Source: Bacteroidetes bacterium QS_8_64_10
GTDB lineage: Bacteria > Bacteroidota > Rhodothermia > Rhodothermales > Salinibacteraceae
Length of the DNA stretch: 7,415 bases
Direction: 5' to 3'
Assembly (NCBI GenBank): GCA_003022505.1
Contig: PXTQ01000093.1
Location: forward strand, 1 to 7,415
Shown: in pieces, positions 1 to 6,160 of the stretch
Layout: each line of letters begins with the position of its first letter
Position numbering within the stretch: position 1 is the first letter of the stretch
The notes under the pieces: generated by a model
Told to the model about the DNA's origin: nothing
The model's database searches: none
What the model saw: the letters and a program-made list of their open reading frames with translations, nothing else
Program-made: the position numbers and the translations under genes

Positions 1-1
1 C

Positions 2-523
2 GAGCACGACTACGACGTGGACGTGATGCCGCCGCAGGTCGTCGATCAGCGCATCGTGTCGTCGAGGCGCATCCGCGGGCTGCTTACCGAGGGCGGCGAC
101 GTGCGCACGGCGCATCAACTGCTTGCGCGCCCGTACCGGCTCCGGGGCGAGGTAGAGGAAGGCGAGGGGCGTGGGGGCAAGATCGGATTCCCCACCGCCA
201 ACATCGTCCCGCCCGAACGCAAGGTCGTACCCCGCGAGGGTGTCTACGCGGTGCGCGCGCAACGCGAAGGCGACGGCGACGAAGCGCCCCGGCGCGAGGG
301 CATGATGAACATCGGTACGCGCCCAACCTTCGAGGACGACGGCGCGAAGCACCTGGAGGTGCATCTGTTCAATTTCGAGGGCGACCTCTACGGCGAGCAG
401 CTTCGCATAGAATTCGTGGATCGCATCCGAGATGAACGCGAATTTGATGGTCCAGAGGCGCTCAAGCGGCAACTTTCGGAGGATCGCTCCCGTTGCAAAA
501 AAGCACTCGACGAGCTATTTTAG
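2..523 (+). CDS. ribF: Bifunctional riboflavin kinase / FAD synthetase, C-terminal part (5' end outside window)
   Basis: RibF phosphorylates riboflavin to FMN and then adenylates FMN to FAD in the cytoplasm. The visible 173 residues hold the end of the adenylyltransferase domain, with the conserved SSRRIR motif at fragment residues 20-25, and the whole riboflavin kinase domain. The kinase shows GRGGKIGFPTAN (about residues 56-67; the PTAN Thr/Asn bind Mg-nucleotide), NIGTRPTF (103-110) and LEVHLFNF (about 118-125), whose Glu is the expected catalytic base. Full-length RibF is about 300-330 residues, so roughly 130-150 N-terminal residues lie upstream of the window. The frame is open from base 2; the GTG at 17 is an internal codon, not a start. 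The stop is TAG at 521-523. Family assignment is secure from motifs; the FAD-synthetase half is only partly seen. Confidence 0.96.
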   Translation, partial: EHDYDVDVMPPQVVDQRIVSSRRIRGLLTEGGDVRTAHQLLARPYRLRGEVEEGEGRGGKIGFPTANIVPPERKVVPREGVYAVRAQREGDGDEAPRREGMMNIGTRPTFEDDGAKHLEVHLFNFEGDLYGEQLRIEFVDRIRDEREFDGPEALKRQLSEDRSRCKKALDELF

Positions 524-534
524 CTCCAGAGATG

Positions 535-570
535 GCCTCGACGCGTGAAACCGACGAGGCTTTCTTCTTT
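535..570 (+). terminator. Probable intrinsic terminator after ribF
   Basis: GCCTCG (535-540) pairs perfectly with CGAGGC (555-560) around a 14-base loop, and is followed at once by a pyrimidine tract, TTTCTTCTTT. The stem is short and the loop large, so termination may be partial. It would separate ribF from rpsO or act as an attenuator in the rpsO leader. Confidence 0.5.
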
Positions 571-602
571 ACGATGCTCTAATCGAAAGAGGATTTTTCT
601 CC

Positions 603-869
603 ATGATAACCAAAGAAAAGAAGCAAGAACTCACCGAACGTTTCGGCAAGCACGAAAGCGACACCGGAACGGCGGAAGTCCAGATCGCCATCTTCTCGCA
701 CCGCATCGACGCGCTGACGGAGCATTTGCAGGATCACCCGCAAGACCACTCCACCCGGCGCGGCCTGCTCAAAATGGTGGGCAAACGACGGCGGCTGCTC
801 AACTACCTGATGGACAACGACATTGAGCGCTACCGCTCGATTGTCAGTGAACTCGGACTTCGCAAGTGA
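603..869 (+). CDS. rpsO: 30S ribosomal protein S15
   Basis: S15 is a primary 16S rRNA-binding protein of the small-subunit platform, also contacting the 50S subunit. The 88-residue product is full length for the family (usually 88-89). It carries the family signature: [16 protein letters not shown] (about 20-35), [21 protein letters not shown] (about 49-69) and the terminal GLRK. The ATG at 603 has AGAGGA at 588-593, a reasonable ribosome binding site with 9 bases between, one of the few visible in this window. A strong terminator follows 7 bases after the stop, so rpsO may be largely its own transcript, as in other bacteria where pnp is expressed by readthrough or from its own promoter. S15 commonly represses its own leader; the 79-base leader here has a hairpin (535-560), but I cannot show an S15 site. 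Confidence 0.98.
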   Translation: MITKEKKQELTERFGKHESDTGTAEVQIAIFSHRIDALTEHLQDHPQDHSTRRGLLKMVGKRRRLLNYLMDNDIERYRSIVSELGLRK

Positions 870-876
870 CCCAAGC

Positions 877-907
877 GGCGGCTTCTCCCCTCGGAGGGCC
901 GCCTTTT
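877..907 (+). terminator. Intrinsic terminator after rpsO
   Basis: The outer stem GGCGGC (877-882) pairs with GCCGCC (898-903). After a TT/GG internal loop, CTCC (885-888) pairs with GGAG (893-896) around a four-base loop. TTTT follows at 904-907. This is the classic GC-stem plus U-tract form, placed 7 bases after the rpsO stop. Confidence 0.85.
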
Positions 908-915
908 CTCGTTGA

Positions 916-1000
916 GGTGTGGATGTGCGGAAGTATGTACGTGTGGACGTGCTTTATCTTCGACTTCCGTGCTTGCGCACTTCCATACCTCCATACTTTC
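916..1000. repeat. Palindromic intergenic repeat, copy A (GTATG family), rpsO-pnp gap
   Basis: GGTGTGGATGTGCG (916-929) pairs with CGCACTTCCATACC (976-989): twelve Watson-Crick pairs, one G-T pair and one mismatch. An alternative inner stem joins CGGAAGT (928-934) to ACTTCCG (963-969). The element is made of degenerate units resembling GTATGGAAGTG. Bases 931-955 match bases 3103-3127 of copy B at 21 of 25 positions, showing that the two belong to one family. It keeps the pnp reading frame open upstream of the true start, which creates a spurious cysteine-rich extension of 41 codons from base 912. Confidence 0.75.
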
Positions 1001-1034
1001 ACTCTCTCTGTTGACAGACGCGAATCGTAACCCT

Positions 1035-3104
1035 ATGCCAGAACCGCAAGCTATTACTCAAACCGTAGAAATCATGCCCGACAGCGAGGAGATCTCGTTT
1101 GAGACGGGCCGCCTCGCCAAGCAAGCCGACGGCTCCGTCGTCGTCCGGCGCGGCGGCACGATGGTGCTGTGCACCGCCGTCATCGAAGATGAAGCGAGTC
1201 CCGAAAAGGGCTTCTTTCCGCTGACCGTCGATTACCGCGAGAAATTCGCCGCCGGCGGCCGCATTCCGGGCGGCTTCATGAAGCGCGAGGGACGTCCCAA
1301 CGACAAGGAGACGCTCTCTTCGCGCCTCATCGACCGCGCCATCCGCCCGCTCTTTCCCGACGGCTTTTACCATCAGGCGCACGTCATCGCATACGTCCTC
1401 TCCGCCGACCCCGAACACGACGCCGATGTGCTCGCGGGCACCGGAGCCAGCGCCGCGCTCATGATGGCGGGTGCTCCCTTCGACGGCCCCTTCGCGGAGG
1501 TGCGCGTGGGCCGCGTGGACGGCGAGTACGTCATCAATCCGACGATCGAGCAGGTCGAGTCCAGCGATATCGACCTCATCGTGGCGGGCAAAGAAGACGC
1601 CATCACGATGGTCGAGGGCGAGATGGACGAAGTCAGCGAAGACGAGATGCTGGAGGCGCTCGACGCCGCGCACGACGCGATCCGTCCGCTCTGCCAGATG
1701 CAGCACCGGCTCGTCGAACAGGGCGACGTGACGGGCATGGATTACGAGACGATCACCGTTTCCGACGACCTTGTGGACAAAGCGCGCGACGCCGTCGGCG
1801 ATCAAATGGCCGATCACATTCGCGATTCGTACGACAAGGACTCGTTTTACGGCGGCGTTGACGACCTCAAGGATGAGGCCGTCCAGCAACTGCTCGGCGA
1901 TGCCGACGAGACGCCCGAAGGGTACACCGAAGATGAGATCCGCGACGCCGTTTCTAAGATAGAAAGCGAGTCGCTGCGCGAGATGATTCTCGCGGACGGA
2001 AAGCGCCTCGACGGGCGCGGCCACGAAGACATCCGCGACCTGTGGATGGAAGCGGGCACGTTGCCGCGCGTGCACGGCTCCGCCGTCTTCACGCGAGGCG
2101 AGACGCAGGTGCTCGGTTCCATCACGCTGGGCAGCTCGAAAGACGTGCAGCCCGTCGATCAGGTGTTCGACGAAGAGGACAAGCCGTTCTTCTTGCACTA
2201 CCGCTTCCCGCCGTTCTGTGTGGGGGAGGCCTCGTACCTGCGCGGGCCGAAGCGCCGCGAGATTGGGCACAGCATGCTCGCCGAGCGCGCCCTGGAGCCG
2301 GTGATTCCCAGCAAGGACGACTTCCCGTACACGATTCGCATCAACGCCGAGGTGCTCGAGTCGAACGGCTCTTCGTCGATGGCGAGCGTGTGCGCCGGTA
2401 CGCTCGCGCTCATGGACGCGGGTGCGCCCATCGAGAAGCCGGTGGCGGGCATCGCCATGGGGCTGGTGCAGGAAGGCGACGACACCGCCATCCTGACCGA
2501 CATCCTGGGCACCGAGGATCACCTCGGCGACATGGACTTCAAAATCACGGGCACGCGCGACGGCATCACGGCCTGCCAGATGGACATCAAGATTAGCGGC
2601 GGCCTCTCGCGCGATCTCCTGAAGCGCGCCCTGAACCAGTCGAGCGAGGCGCGCGGCGAGATTCTCGACGCCATGCACGAGACGATGCCGGAGCCGAGCG
2701 CCGAGATGTCGGAGCACGCCCCGCGCCTCACGAAGGTGACTATCGACGCCGAGCACATCGGCGCGGTCATCGGGCCGGGCGGCAGCGTCATCAAGAGCCT
2801 GGAGCGCGACACCAACACCTCCATCACGATTGACGAGGAGGAGGGCCTCGGCCACATCACGATCTCGGCTACCAACGCCCGCGACGCCGACGCCGCCATC
2901 AACCGTATCAAGCAGCTCGTGGCGGAGCCGGAAGAAGGCGAAACCTACGAGGGCACAGTGCAGAAGATCGTTGGCTTCGGCGCGTTCGTCGAGATCATGC
3001 CGGGCAAAGACGGGCTGCTGCACATCTCCGAGATCGACCACGGCTACCGGGCAGCAGCAGTGAGGTCAGCTCCGCACGCTTCGCTGATGTGTGCACGTGT
3101 GTAA
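1035..3104 (+). CDS. pnp: Polynucleotide phosphorylase with truncated S1 domain
   Basis: PNPase degrades RNA 3' to 5' using phosphate and is a trimeric degradosome-type exonuclease. The 689-residue product from ATG 1035 has, in order: RNase PH core 1 (about 10-145, including YREKFAAGGRIPGGF and the RNA-contact segment MKREGRPNDKETLSSRLIDR), a helical linker, and RNase PH core 2 (about 320-545). Core 2 contains TDILGTEDHLGDMDFK at 488-503; D495 and D501 align with the catalytic aspartates of E. coli PNPase. A KH domain with GPGG at 580-583 follows, then an S1 domain beginning near G635. S1 is canonical to HISEIDHGY (Y671) and then changes to 18 unrelated residues before TAA at 3102-3104, so about half of S1 and the usual C-terminal tail are missing. 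The catalytic core is intact, so I expect an active enzyme with weaker RNA binding. ATG 1035 is chosen because the longer frame from 912 runs through a repeat. No Shine-Dalgarno sequence is evident. Confidence 0.95.
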   Translation: MPEPQAITQTVEIMPDSEEISFETGRLAKQADGSVVVRRGGTMVLCTAVIEDEASPEKGFFPLTVDYREKFAAGGRIPGGFMKREGRPNDKETLSSRLIDRAIRPLFPDGFYHQAHVIAYVLSADPEHDADVLAGTGASAALMMAGAPFDGPFAEVRVGRVDGEYVINPTIEQVESSDIDLIVAGKEDAITMVEGEMDEVSEDEMLEALDAAHDAIRPLCQMQHRLVEQGDVTGMDYETITVSDDLVDKARDAVGDQMADHIRDSYDKDSFYGGVDDLKDEAVQQLLGDADETPEGYTEDEIRDAVSKIESESLREMILADGKRLDGRGHEDIRDLWMEAGTLPRVHGSAVFTRGETQVLGSITLGSSKDVQPVDQVFDEEDKPFFLHYRFPPFCVGEASYLRGPKRREIGHSMLAERALEPVIPSKDDFPYTIRINAEVLESNGSSSMASVCAGTLALMDAGAPIEKPVAGIAMGLVQEGDDTAILTDILGTEDHLGDMDFKITGTRDGITACQMDIKISGGLSRDLLKRALNQSSEARGEILDAMHETMPEPSAEMSEHAPRLTKVTIDAEHIGAVIGPGGSVIKSLERDTNTSITIDEEEGLGHITISATNARDADAAINRIKQLVAEPEEGETYEGTVQKIVGFGAFVEIMPGKDGLLHISEIDHGYRAAAVRSAPHASLMCARV

Positions 3105-3151
3105 GTATGAAGGTGCGGACGTTCTTTTACGTTCGCATCTCCATCCCATAC
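3084..3151. repeat. Palindromic intergenic repeat, copy B, overlapping the end of pnp
   Basis: The left arm 3101-3122 and right arm 3129-3151 form an imperfect hairpin. The tip is GCGGACGT (3115-3122) with ACGTTCGC (3129-3136), one G-T pair and a TCTTTT loop, extended by AAG/CTCC- and GTATG-type pairing further out. Bases 3103-3127 share 21 of 25 positions with copy A (931-955). The pnp stop codon (3102-3104) lies inside the left arm, so the last codons of the frame are repeat-derived. The outer limit near 3084 is a judgement based on the GTGTG-rich sequence. Confidence 0.75.
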
Positions 3152-3203
3152 TCAAATCCTTCAACCGGATTGAGCATGGCGACGTGTTTTCAGTAACGAC
3201 CAG

Positions 3204-3244
3204 AAGGCGCGTTTGGCGTTTACGCCGAGCGTGCCTTTTCTTTA
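3204..3244 (+). terminator. Strong intrinsic terminator downstream of pnp
   Basis: AAGGCGCGTTTGGCG (3204-3218) and CGCCGAGCGTGCCTT (3223-3237) form a continuous 15-pair stem, three of the pairs being G-T, around a TTTA tetraloop. TTTTCTTT follows. It lies 100 bases after the present pnp stop, probably the original terminator of pnp, and isolates it from the lipoprotein gene. Confidence 0.88.
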
Positions 3245-3284
3245 TGTCACCACGTGTCAAATCGGTATGGCTGACGACACCGCC

Positions 3285-3839
3285 ATGAAATCCACGGGCT
3301 TTCGCCGCATCTCGCTCGCGCTTTTGCTGATTCCTGCAATCATGCTGCTCGGCGGCTGTGCGGGAAGCAAGAAGACTACCGACACGTCAGCCCCGCGCGA
3401 CCTGCCCGTTCGATCGTCGAATCGGGCTACCGTGTCGCCCAGTACAGATTCCGTGTACACGATCGTCGATAAAATGCCGACGATAAAAGGCGGTATGAGG
3501 GAGGTTCAGCGGCACTTGTCTTACCCCCCGCGTGCCAAGCGGGCGGAGATCGAAGGACGAGTGACCCTTCAGTTTGTCATCGACAAGGAAGGCAACCCGA
3601 CCCAGATCGAGGTGATCCAGTCCGCGCATCCCGCTCTGGATGCCGCAGCGAAAACAGCCGTACGCAAGACAGCCTTCACGCCAGGCATTCAGGATGGTGA
3701 ACCCGTGAGGGTGCAGTTCTCCGTGCCTGTCGACTTTGAGCTGAATGGGAAGGGTAGTCCCTTCTCGATCTGGAGGACCGTGGGCATCGTGGGAGTGAGC
3801 GCGCTTGTGACCTTAATGATGGCGCTCGGCGGCGCGTAA
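3285..3839 (+). CDS. TonB C-terminal-domain lipoprotein with C-terminal hydrophobic segment
   Basis: The product is 184 residues. MKSTGFRR followed by a hydrophobic stretch and LLGGC (lipobox, Cys25) is a type II signal peptide, so the mature protein should be lipid-anchored. A polar linker (26-56) leads to a TonB C-terminal domain: VDKMPTIKGGM (61-71), YPPRAKRAEIEGRVTLQFVI (80-99), HPALDAAAKTAVRKTAFTPG (115-134) and PVRVQFSVPVDF (140-151). The 'MPxxKGGM' lead-in is typical of Bacteroidota TonB proteins. Residues 162-184 are hydrophobic and may be a second membrane segment or tail anchor. Canonical TonB has an N-terminal membrane helix and a proline-rich spacer; both are missing, so a role in energising outer-membrane receptors is doubtful and an envelope scaffold role is equally possible. 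ATG 3285 gives the cleanest signal peptide; ATG 3267, six codons earlier, is an alternative. Neither has a Shine-Dalgarno sequence. Confidence 0.85.
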   Translation: MKSTGFRRISLALLLIPAIMLLGGCAGSKKTTDTSAPRDLPVRSSNRATVSPSTDSVYTIVDKMPTIKGGMREVQRHLSYPPRAKRAEIEGRVTLQFVIDKEGNPTQIEVIQSAHPALDAAAKTAVRKTAFTPGIQDGEPVRVQFSVPVDFELNGKGSPFSIWRTVGIVGVSALVTLMMALGGA

Positions 3840-3938
3840 AAGCAGCGCGGCACGCTGTACGAGTCCTTCATGAACCCACCAGTTCGAGATTTTCAAAACA
3901 CGTCAATTCCCAAGCGTTTCAGACCATAAAATCCCAAC

Positions 3939-4877
3939 ATGAAAATACTCGTCACCGGCGGCGCCGGCTTTATTGGTTCGCACGTGGCTGAGGCCTTCCT
4001 GGAGGCCGGCCACGAGGTGCACGTGCTCGACAACTTTGAGACGGGGCGCGAGGAAAACGTGCCCGACGCCGCCGCGTTGCACCGCCTCGATGTGCGCGAC
4101 GAGGAGGTGTCCGACCTGTTCGCACGGGAGCGCTTCGAGGTGCTGTGCCATCACGCGGCGCAGATGGACGTGCGCAAGTCGGTCGAGGACCCGCGCTACG
4201 ACGCCGACGTGAACGTGGCCGGTTTCCTGAATCTAATGGAGGCGGGCAAGAAAAACGGCCTGGAGCGCGTGCTTTTCGCCTCGACGGGCGGGGCCATCTA
4301 CGGCGAGCCGGAGTACGCCCCGCAGGACGAGGACCATCCGCTTCGCCCGCTCTCGCCCTACGGCATCACGAAGCTGACGACGGAGAAGTATCTTTATTTT
4401 TACCGGCAGCAGTACGGCATCGGCTACGTGTCGCTCCGCTACGCCAACATTTACGGCCCGCGCCAGAACCCGCACGGCGAGGCCGGCGTGGTGGCGATCT
4501 TCGCGCGCTCGATGCTGGAAGGCGAGCAGCCCGTCATCTTCGGCGACGGCGAGCAGACGCGCGACTACGTCTTCGTCGGCGACGTGGCGCGCGCCAACGT
4601 GGCGGCGCTCCGGTACGACGGTAGCTCCGGCATCTTCAACGTGGGCACCGCCCGCGAAACAAGCGTCAACGAACTGTTCCGGTTGCTCCGCGACCAGATC
4701 GACCCGGACGTGCCGGAGGAGCACGGCGACGCCAAGCCCGGCGAGCAGCAGCGTTCCATTTTGGGTTACGACCGCGCCGAGCGCGAGTTGGGATGGGCGC
4801 CGGAGGTGGAGCTAAAAGAAGGCTTTGAGCGCACCGTCGATTGGTTTCGCAAGCGCTACGCCGAGGCAGCGGTATAG
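3939..4877 (+). CDS. NAD-dependent epimerase/dehydratase, UDP-glucose 4-epimerase-like
   Basis: This is an extended short-chain dehydrogenase of 312 residues, the usual size for GalE-like enzymes that interconvert nucleotide sugars for surface polysaccharide or galactose metabolism. The Rossmann NAD site TGGAGFIGS is at 6-14 and the ribose-binding acidic residue is D31 in VLDNFETG. HHAAQMDVRKSV (71-82) and NVAGFLNLMEA (92-102) are typical of UDP-hexose epimerases. The active-site ASTGGAIYGE (114-123) and the YGITK catalytic pair Y141/K145 are intact. LRYANIYGPRQ and GDGEQTRDYVFVGDVARA mark the sugar-binding half, and LGWAPEVELKEGFERTVDWF is the usual C-terminal end. The substrate (UDP-glucose, UDP-GlcNAc or another) cannot be told from motifs, so I give no symbol. 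No glycosyltransferase gene neighbours it here. The start is fixed by the Rossmann motif; no ribosome binding site is visible. The 99-base gap before it shows no clear signal. Confidence 0.93.
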   Translation: MKILVTGGAGFIGSHVAEAFLEAGHEVHVLDNFETGREENVPDAAALHRLDVRDEEVSDLFARERFEVLCHHAAQMDVRKSVEDPRYDADVNVAGFLNLMEAGKKNGLERVLFASTGGAIYGEPEYAPQDEDHPLRPLSPYGITKLTTEKYLYFYRQQYGIGYVSLRYANIYGPRQNPHGEAGVVAIFARSMLEGEQPVIFGDGEQTRDYVFVGDVARANVAALRYDGSSGIFNVGTARETSVNELFRLLRDQIDPDVPEEHGDAKPGEQQRSILGYDRAERELGWAPEVELKEGFERTVDWFRKRYAEAAV

Positions 4878-4891
4878 TTGAGACGGTTTGT

Positions 4892-5020
4892 TTCACCGCA
4901 GAGTGCGCAGAGAGCGCAGAGCAGTATGGATGTTTGAACGTGAGTAGGTGTGTAAATCGTTCACATACACACCTTCACTTTCATACCCTCACACACAGCG
5001 ATCTCAGCGACCTTTGCGGA
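4892..5020. repeat. Inverted repeat of the TTCACCGCAGAG family, epimerase-scpA gap
   Basis: The left arm at 4892-4920 reads TTCACCGCAGAGTGCGCAGA and onward in GCGCAGAG units. The reverse complement of 5004-5021 matches left-arm bases 4895-4912 at 13 of 18 positions. The same left-end sequence recurs at 5881 and, inverted, at about 6126-6156. From general knowledge, interspersed repeats of this 'CACAGAG' style are scattered between genes in many bacterial phyla; mechanism and mobilising enzyme are not visible here. Confidence 0.65.
4923..4998. repeat. Palindromic repeat, copy C (GTATG family), nested inside the 4892-5020 repeat
   Basis: GTTTGAACGTGAGTAGGTG and onward (4932-4954) pairs with the arm at 4966-4986 (TACACACCTTCACTTTCATA and onward), interrupted by a two-base bulge and a few mismatches, around a loop of about 11 bases. 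The GTATG, GGTGTG and CATAC words match those of copies A and B. The arms of the TTCACCGCAGAG repeat enclose it almost symmetrically. Confidence 0.65.
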
Positions 5021-5063
5021 AGATTCCTGAACGGCAAAACACGCAACGCCTGAACTCGCAAGC

Positions 5064-5092
5064 GCCCTTACGCAATACAACAACGTGAGGGC
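5064..5092 (+). other. Hairpin upstream of scpA, role unknown
   Basis: GCCCTTACG (5064-5072) pairs with CGTGAGGGC (5084-5092) over nine pairs, one of them G-T, with an 11-base A-rich loop. No T-tract follows on either strand, so it is not an intrinsic terminator. It would lie in the scpA leader, 57 bases before the ATG. The rest of the 272-base gap is repeat sequence (4892-5020) and unremarkable sequence. Confidence 0.4.
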
Positions 5093-5149
5093 AGAACGCG
5101 AGAGGCTACTGAAAAGGGTAAATAAGAGCGCCATCATCACGGGACTGCC

Positions 5150-5878
5150 ATGTACCAGGTCCAGCTTCAAGACTTCGAGGGGCCGCTCGATTTGCTGCTG
5201 TTTTTTATCAAGCGCGACGAGCTGGATGTTTTTAACATTCCCATCGCCGAGGTGACGGACGAGTTCCTGGCCTACGTGCGTGCCATGCAAGAGATCGACC
5301 TCGACGGCGTGGGCGATTTCATCTACATGGCCGCCGTGCTCATCAGCATCAAGGCCGAGATGCTGTTGCCCTCCGATGACGATGAGGCCGGCGACGAGGA
5401 AGCGGTGGATCCGCGCCGCGAGCTGGCCCGCCGCCTGCTGGAATACAAGCGGTTTAAGGAGGCGGCAAACGATTTGGAGCGTCACCAAGAGCGTCGCTTG
5501 CAGAAGCACACGCGTGGGGCCGCCTCGTCGCAAGAAAAGCACTACGAGACCGAGCGCGAGTTGGACCTCGACGCTTCCGTCTACGATCTGGCGACGGCGC
5601 TTCGCGGCGTGCTGACGACGCTGCCCGAACCCGACCCGGTGCACGCTGTGGAGCGGGAGAGCTATTCCGTGGAGCAGCAGCAGACCTACGTGCTGGAGCG
5701 CGTCCTGGAGGCGCAGACGGTCTCGTTCGAGGATCTCGTCCGCGAGCGTTCCAGGCCGTTTGTCATAGCGACGTTTCTGGCCGTGCTGGAGATGGCCCGG
5801 CAACGCCTCGTCACGATCTCGATTGCCGCCTCCAATCAGGACTTCTACCTGCTCCGCCCGGACGCCGAAGCGGAATAA
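5150..5878 (+). CDS. scpA: Segregation and condensation protein A (kleisin)
   Basis: ScpA is the kleisin that bridges SMC heads and binds ScpB dimers in the bacterial condensin that organises and segregates chromosomes. The 242-residue product shows the family N-terminus FEGPLDLLLFFI (9-20) and the helical motif VLISIKAEMLLP (63-74). An acidic linker (76-88) and LARRLLEYKRFKEAA (92-106) follow. The C-terminal winged helix spans about 173-236, with TFLAVLEMARQRLV (208-221) and the closing beta strand near DFYLLRP. Length is normal (about 230-270). ATG 5150 is the only start that keeps the conserved N-terminus at its usual distance; no strong Shine-Dalgarno sequence precedes it. scpB lies downstream on the same strand, but unusually far away (282 bases) because of a repeat element. 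Confidence 0.96.
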   Translation: MYQVQLQDFEGPLDLLLFFIKRDELDVFNIPIAEVTDEFLAYVRAMQEIDLDGVGDFIYMAAVLISIKAEMLLPSDDDEAGDEEAVDPRRELARRLLEYKRFKEAANDLERHQERRLQKHTRGAASSQEKHYETERELDLDASVYDLATALRGVLTTLPEPDPVHAVERESYSVEQQQTYVLERVLEAQTVSFEDLVRERSRPFVIATFLAVLEMARQRLVTISIAASNQDFYLLRPDAEAE

Positions 5879-5880
5879 CG

Positions 5881-6156
5881 TTCACCGCAGAGGGCGCGGA
5901 GGACGCGAAGAATTTAGAGTTGTTGAGAATGGGGATTGTATTCTGATCCTATTGCTTCGTCAAACCTCAATTTACAGATAGCCCCGAAGGGTTTGTGCGC
6001 GAAAACGTATCGTATTGACGTAAACGCTCCGTTTTACTGATCCGAATATAGTCAGCTAAAATTGATCGGGAGAAGAGACCCCGAGATCCGTCGTCATTCA
6101 CAACCCTCTACGTTCTATTCTCACGCTCTGCGACCTCTGCGCACTCAGCGGTAAAA
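5881..6156. repeat. About 275-bp element with ~30-bp imperfect terminal inverted repeats, between scpA and scpB
   Basis: The left end TTCACCGCAGAGGGCGCGGA (5881-5900) continues to about 5910. The reverse complement of about 6126-6156 (TTTACCGCTGAGTGCGCAGA and onward) matches it at roughly three quarters of 30 positions. The core (5911-6120) is visibly AT-richer than the flanking genes, has no open frame of note, and holds a small hairpin at 6020-6037 (GTAAACG with CGTTTTAC, one bulged T). The left end starts two bases after the scpA stop and the right end stops a few bases before the scpB start, so it fills the whole gap. No clear target-site duplication is seen. It resembles a MITE-like non-autonomous element or a pair of convergent repeats. 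Confidence 0.6.
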
Positions 6157-6160
6157 AGTC

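Noticed and set aside
512..526. Perfect GAGCTA/TAGCTC palindrome over the ribF stop codon as a terminator
   Set aside because: The stem is only six pairs, AT-containing and not followed by a T-tract; the hairpin at 535-570 is a better candidate.
912..1034. 41-codon N-terminal extension of pnp from ATG 912
   Set aside because: The extension is encoded by the palindromic repeat and is cysteine-rich with no PNPase homology; ATG 1035 gives the normal family N-terminus.
1011..1039. Perfect TTGACA (1011-1016) as a -35 box for pnp
   Set aside because: The hexamer at the 17-base spacing (TATGCC, 1034-1039) overlaps the start codon, so a transcript would begin inside the gene; no better -10 is present.
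999..3041. 680-codon open frame on the minus strand opposite pnp
   Set aside because: It is an exact antisense shadow of a clear PNPase gene in GC-rich DNA; its translation is rich in low-complexity R/A/H/V runs, has no recognisable domain, and shows no start signal.
4961..5803. 280-codon minus-strand open frame opposite scpA
   Set aside because: It is a shadow of scpA that runs on into repeat sequence; no domain is recognisable.
6015..6052. TTGACG and TATAGT as a promoter for scpB
   Set aside because: The spacing between the two is 26 bases, far too long for a sigma-70-type promoter, and no other -10 fits.
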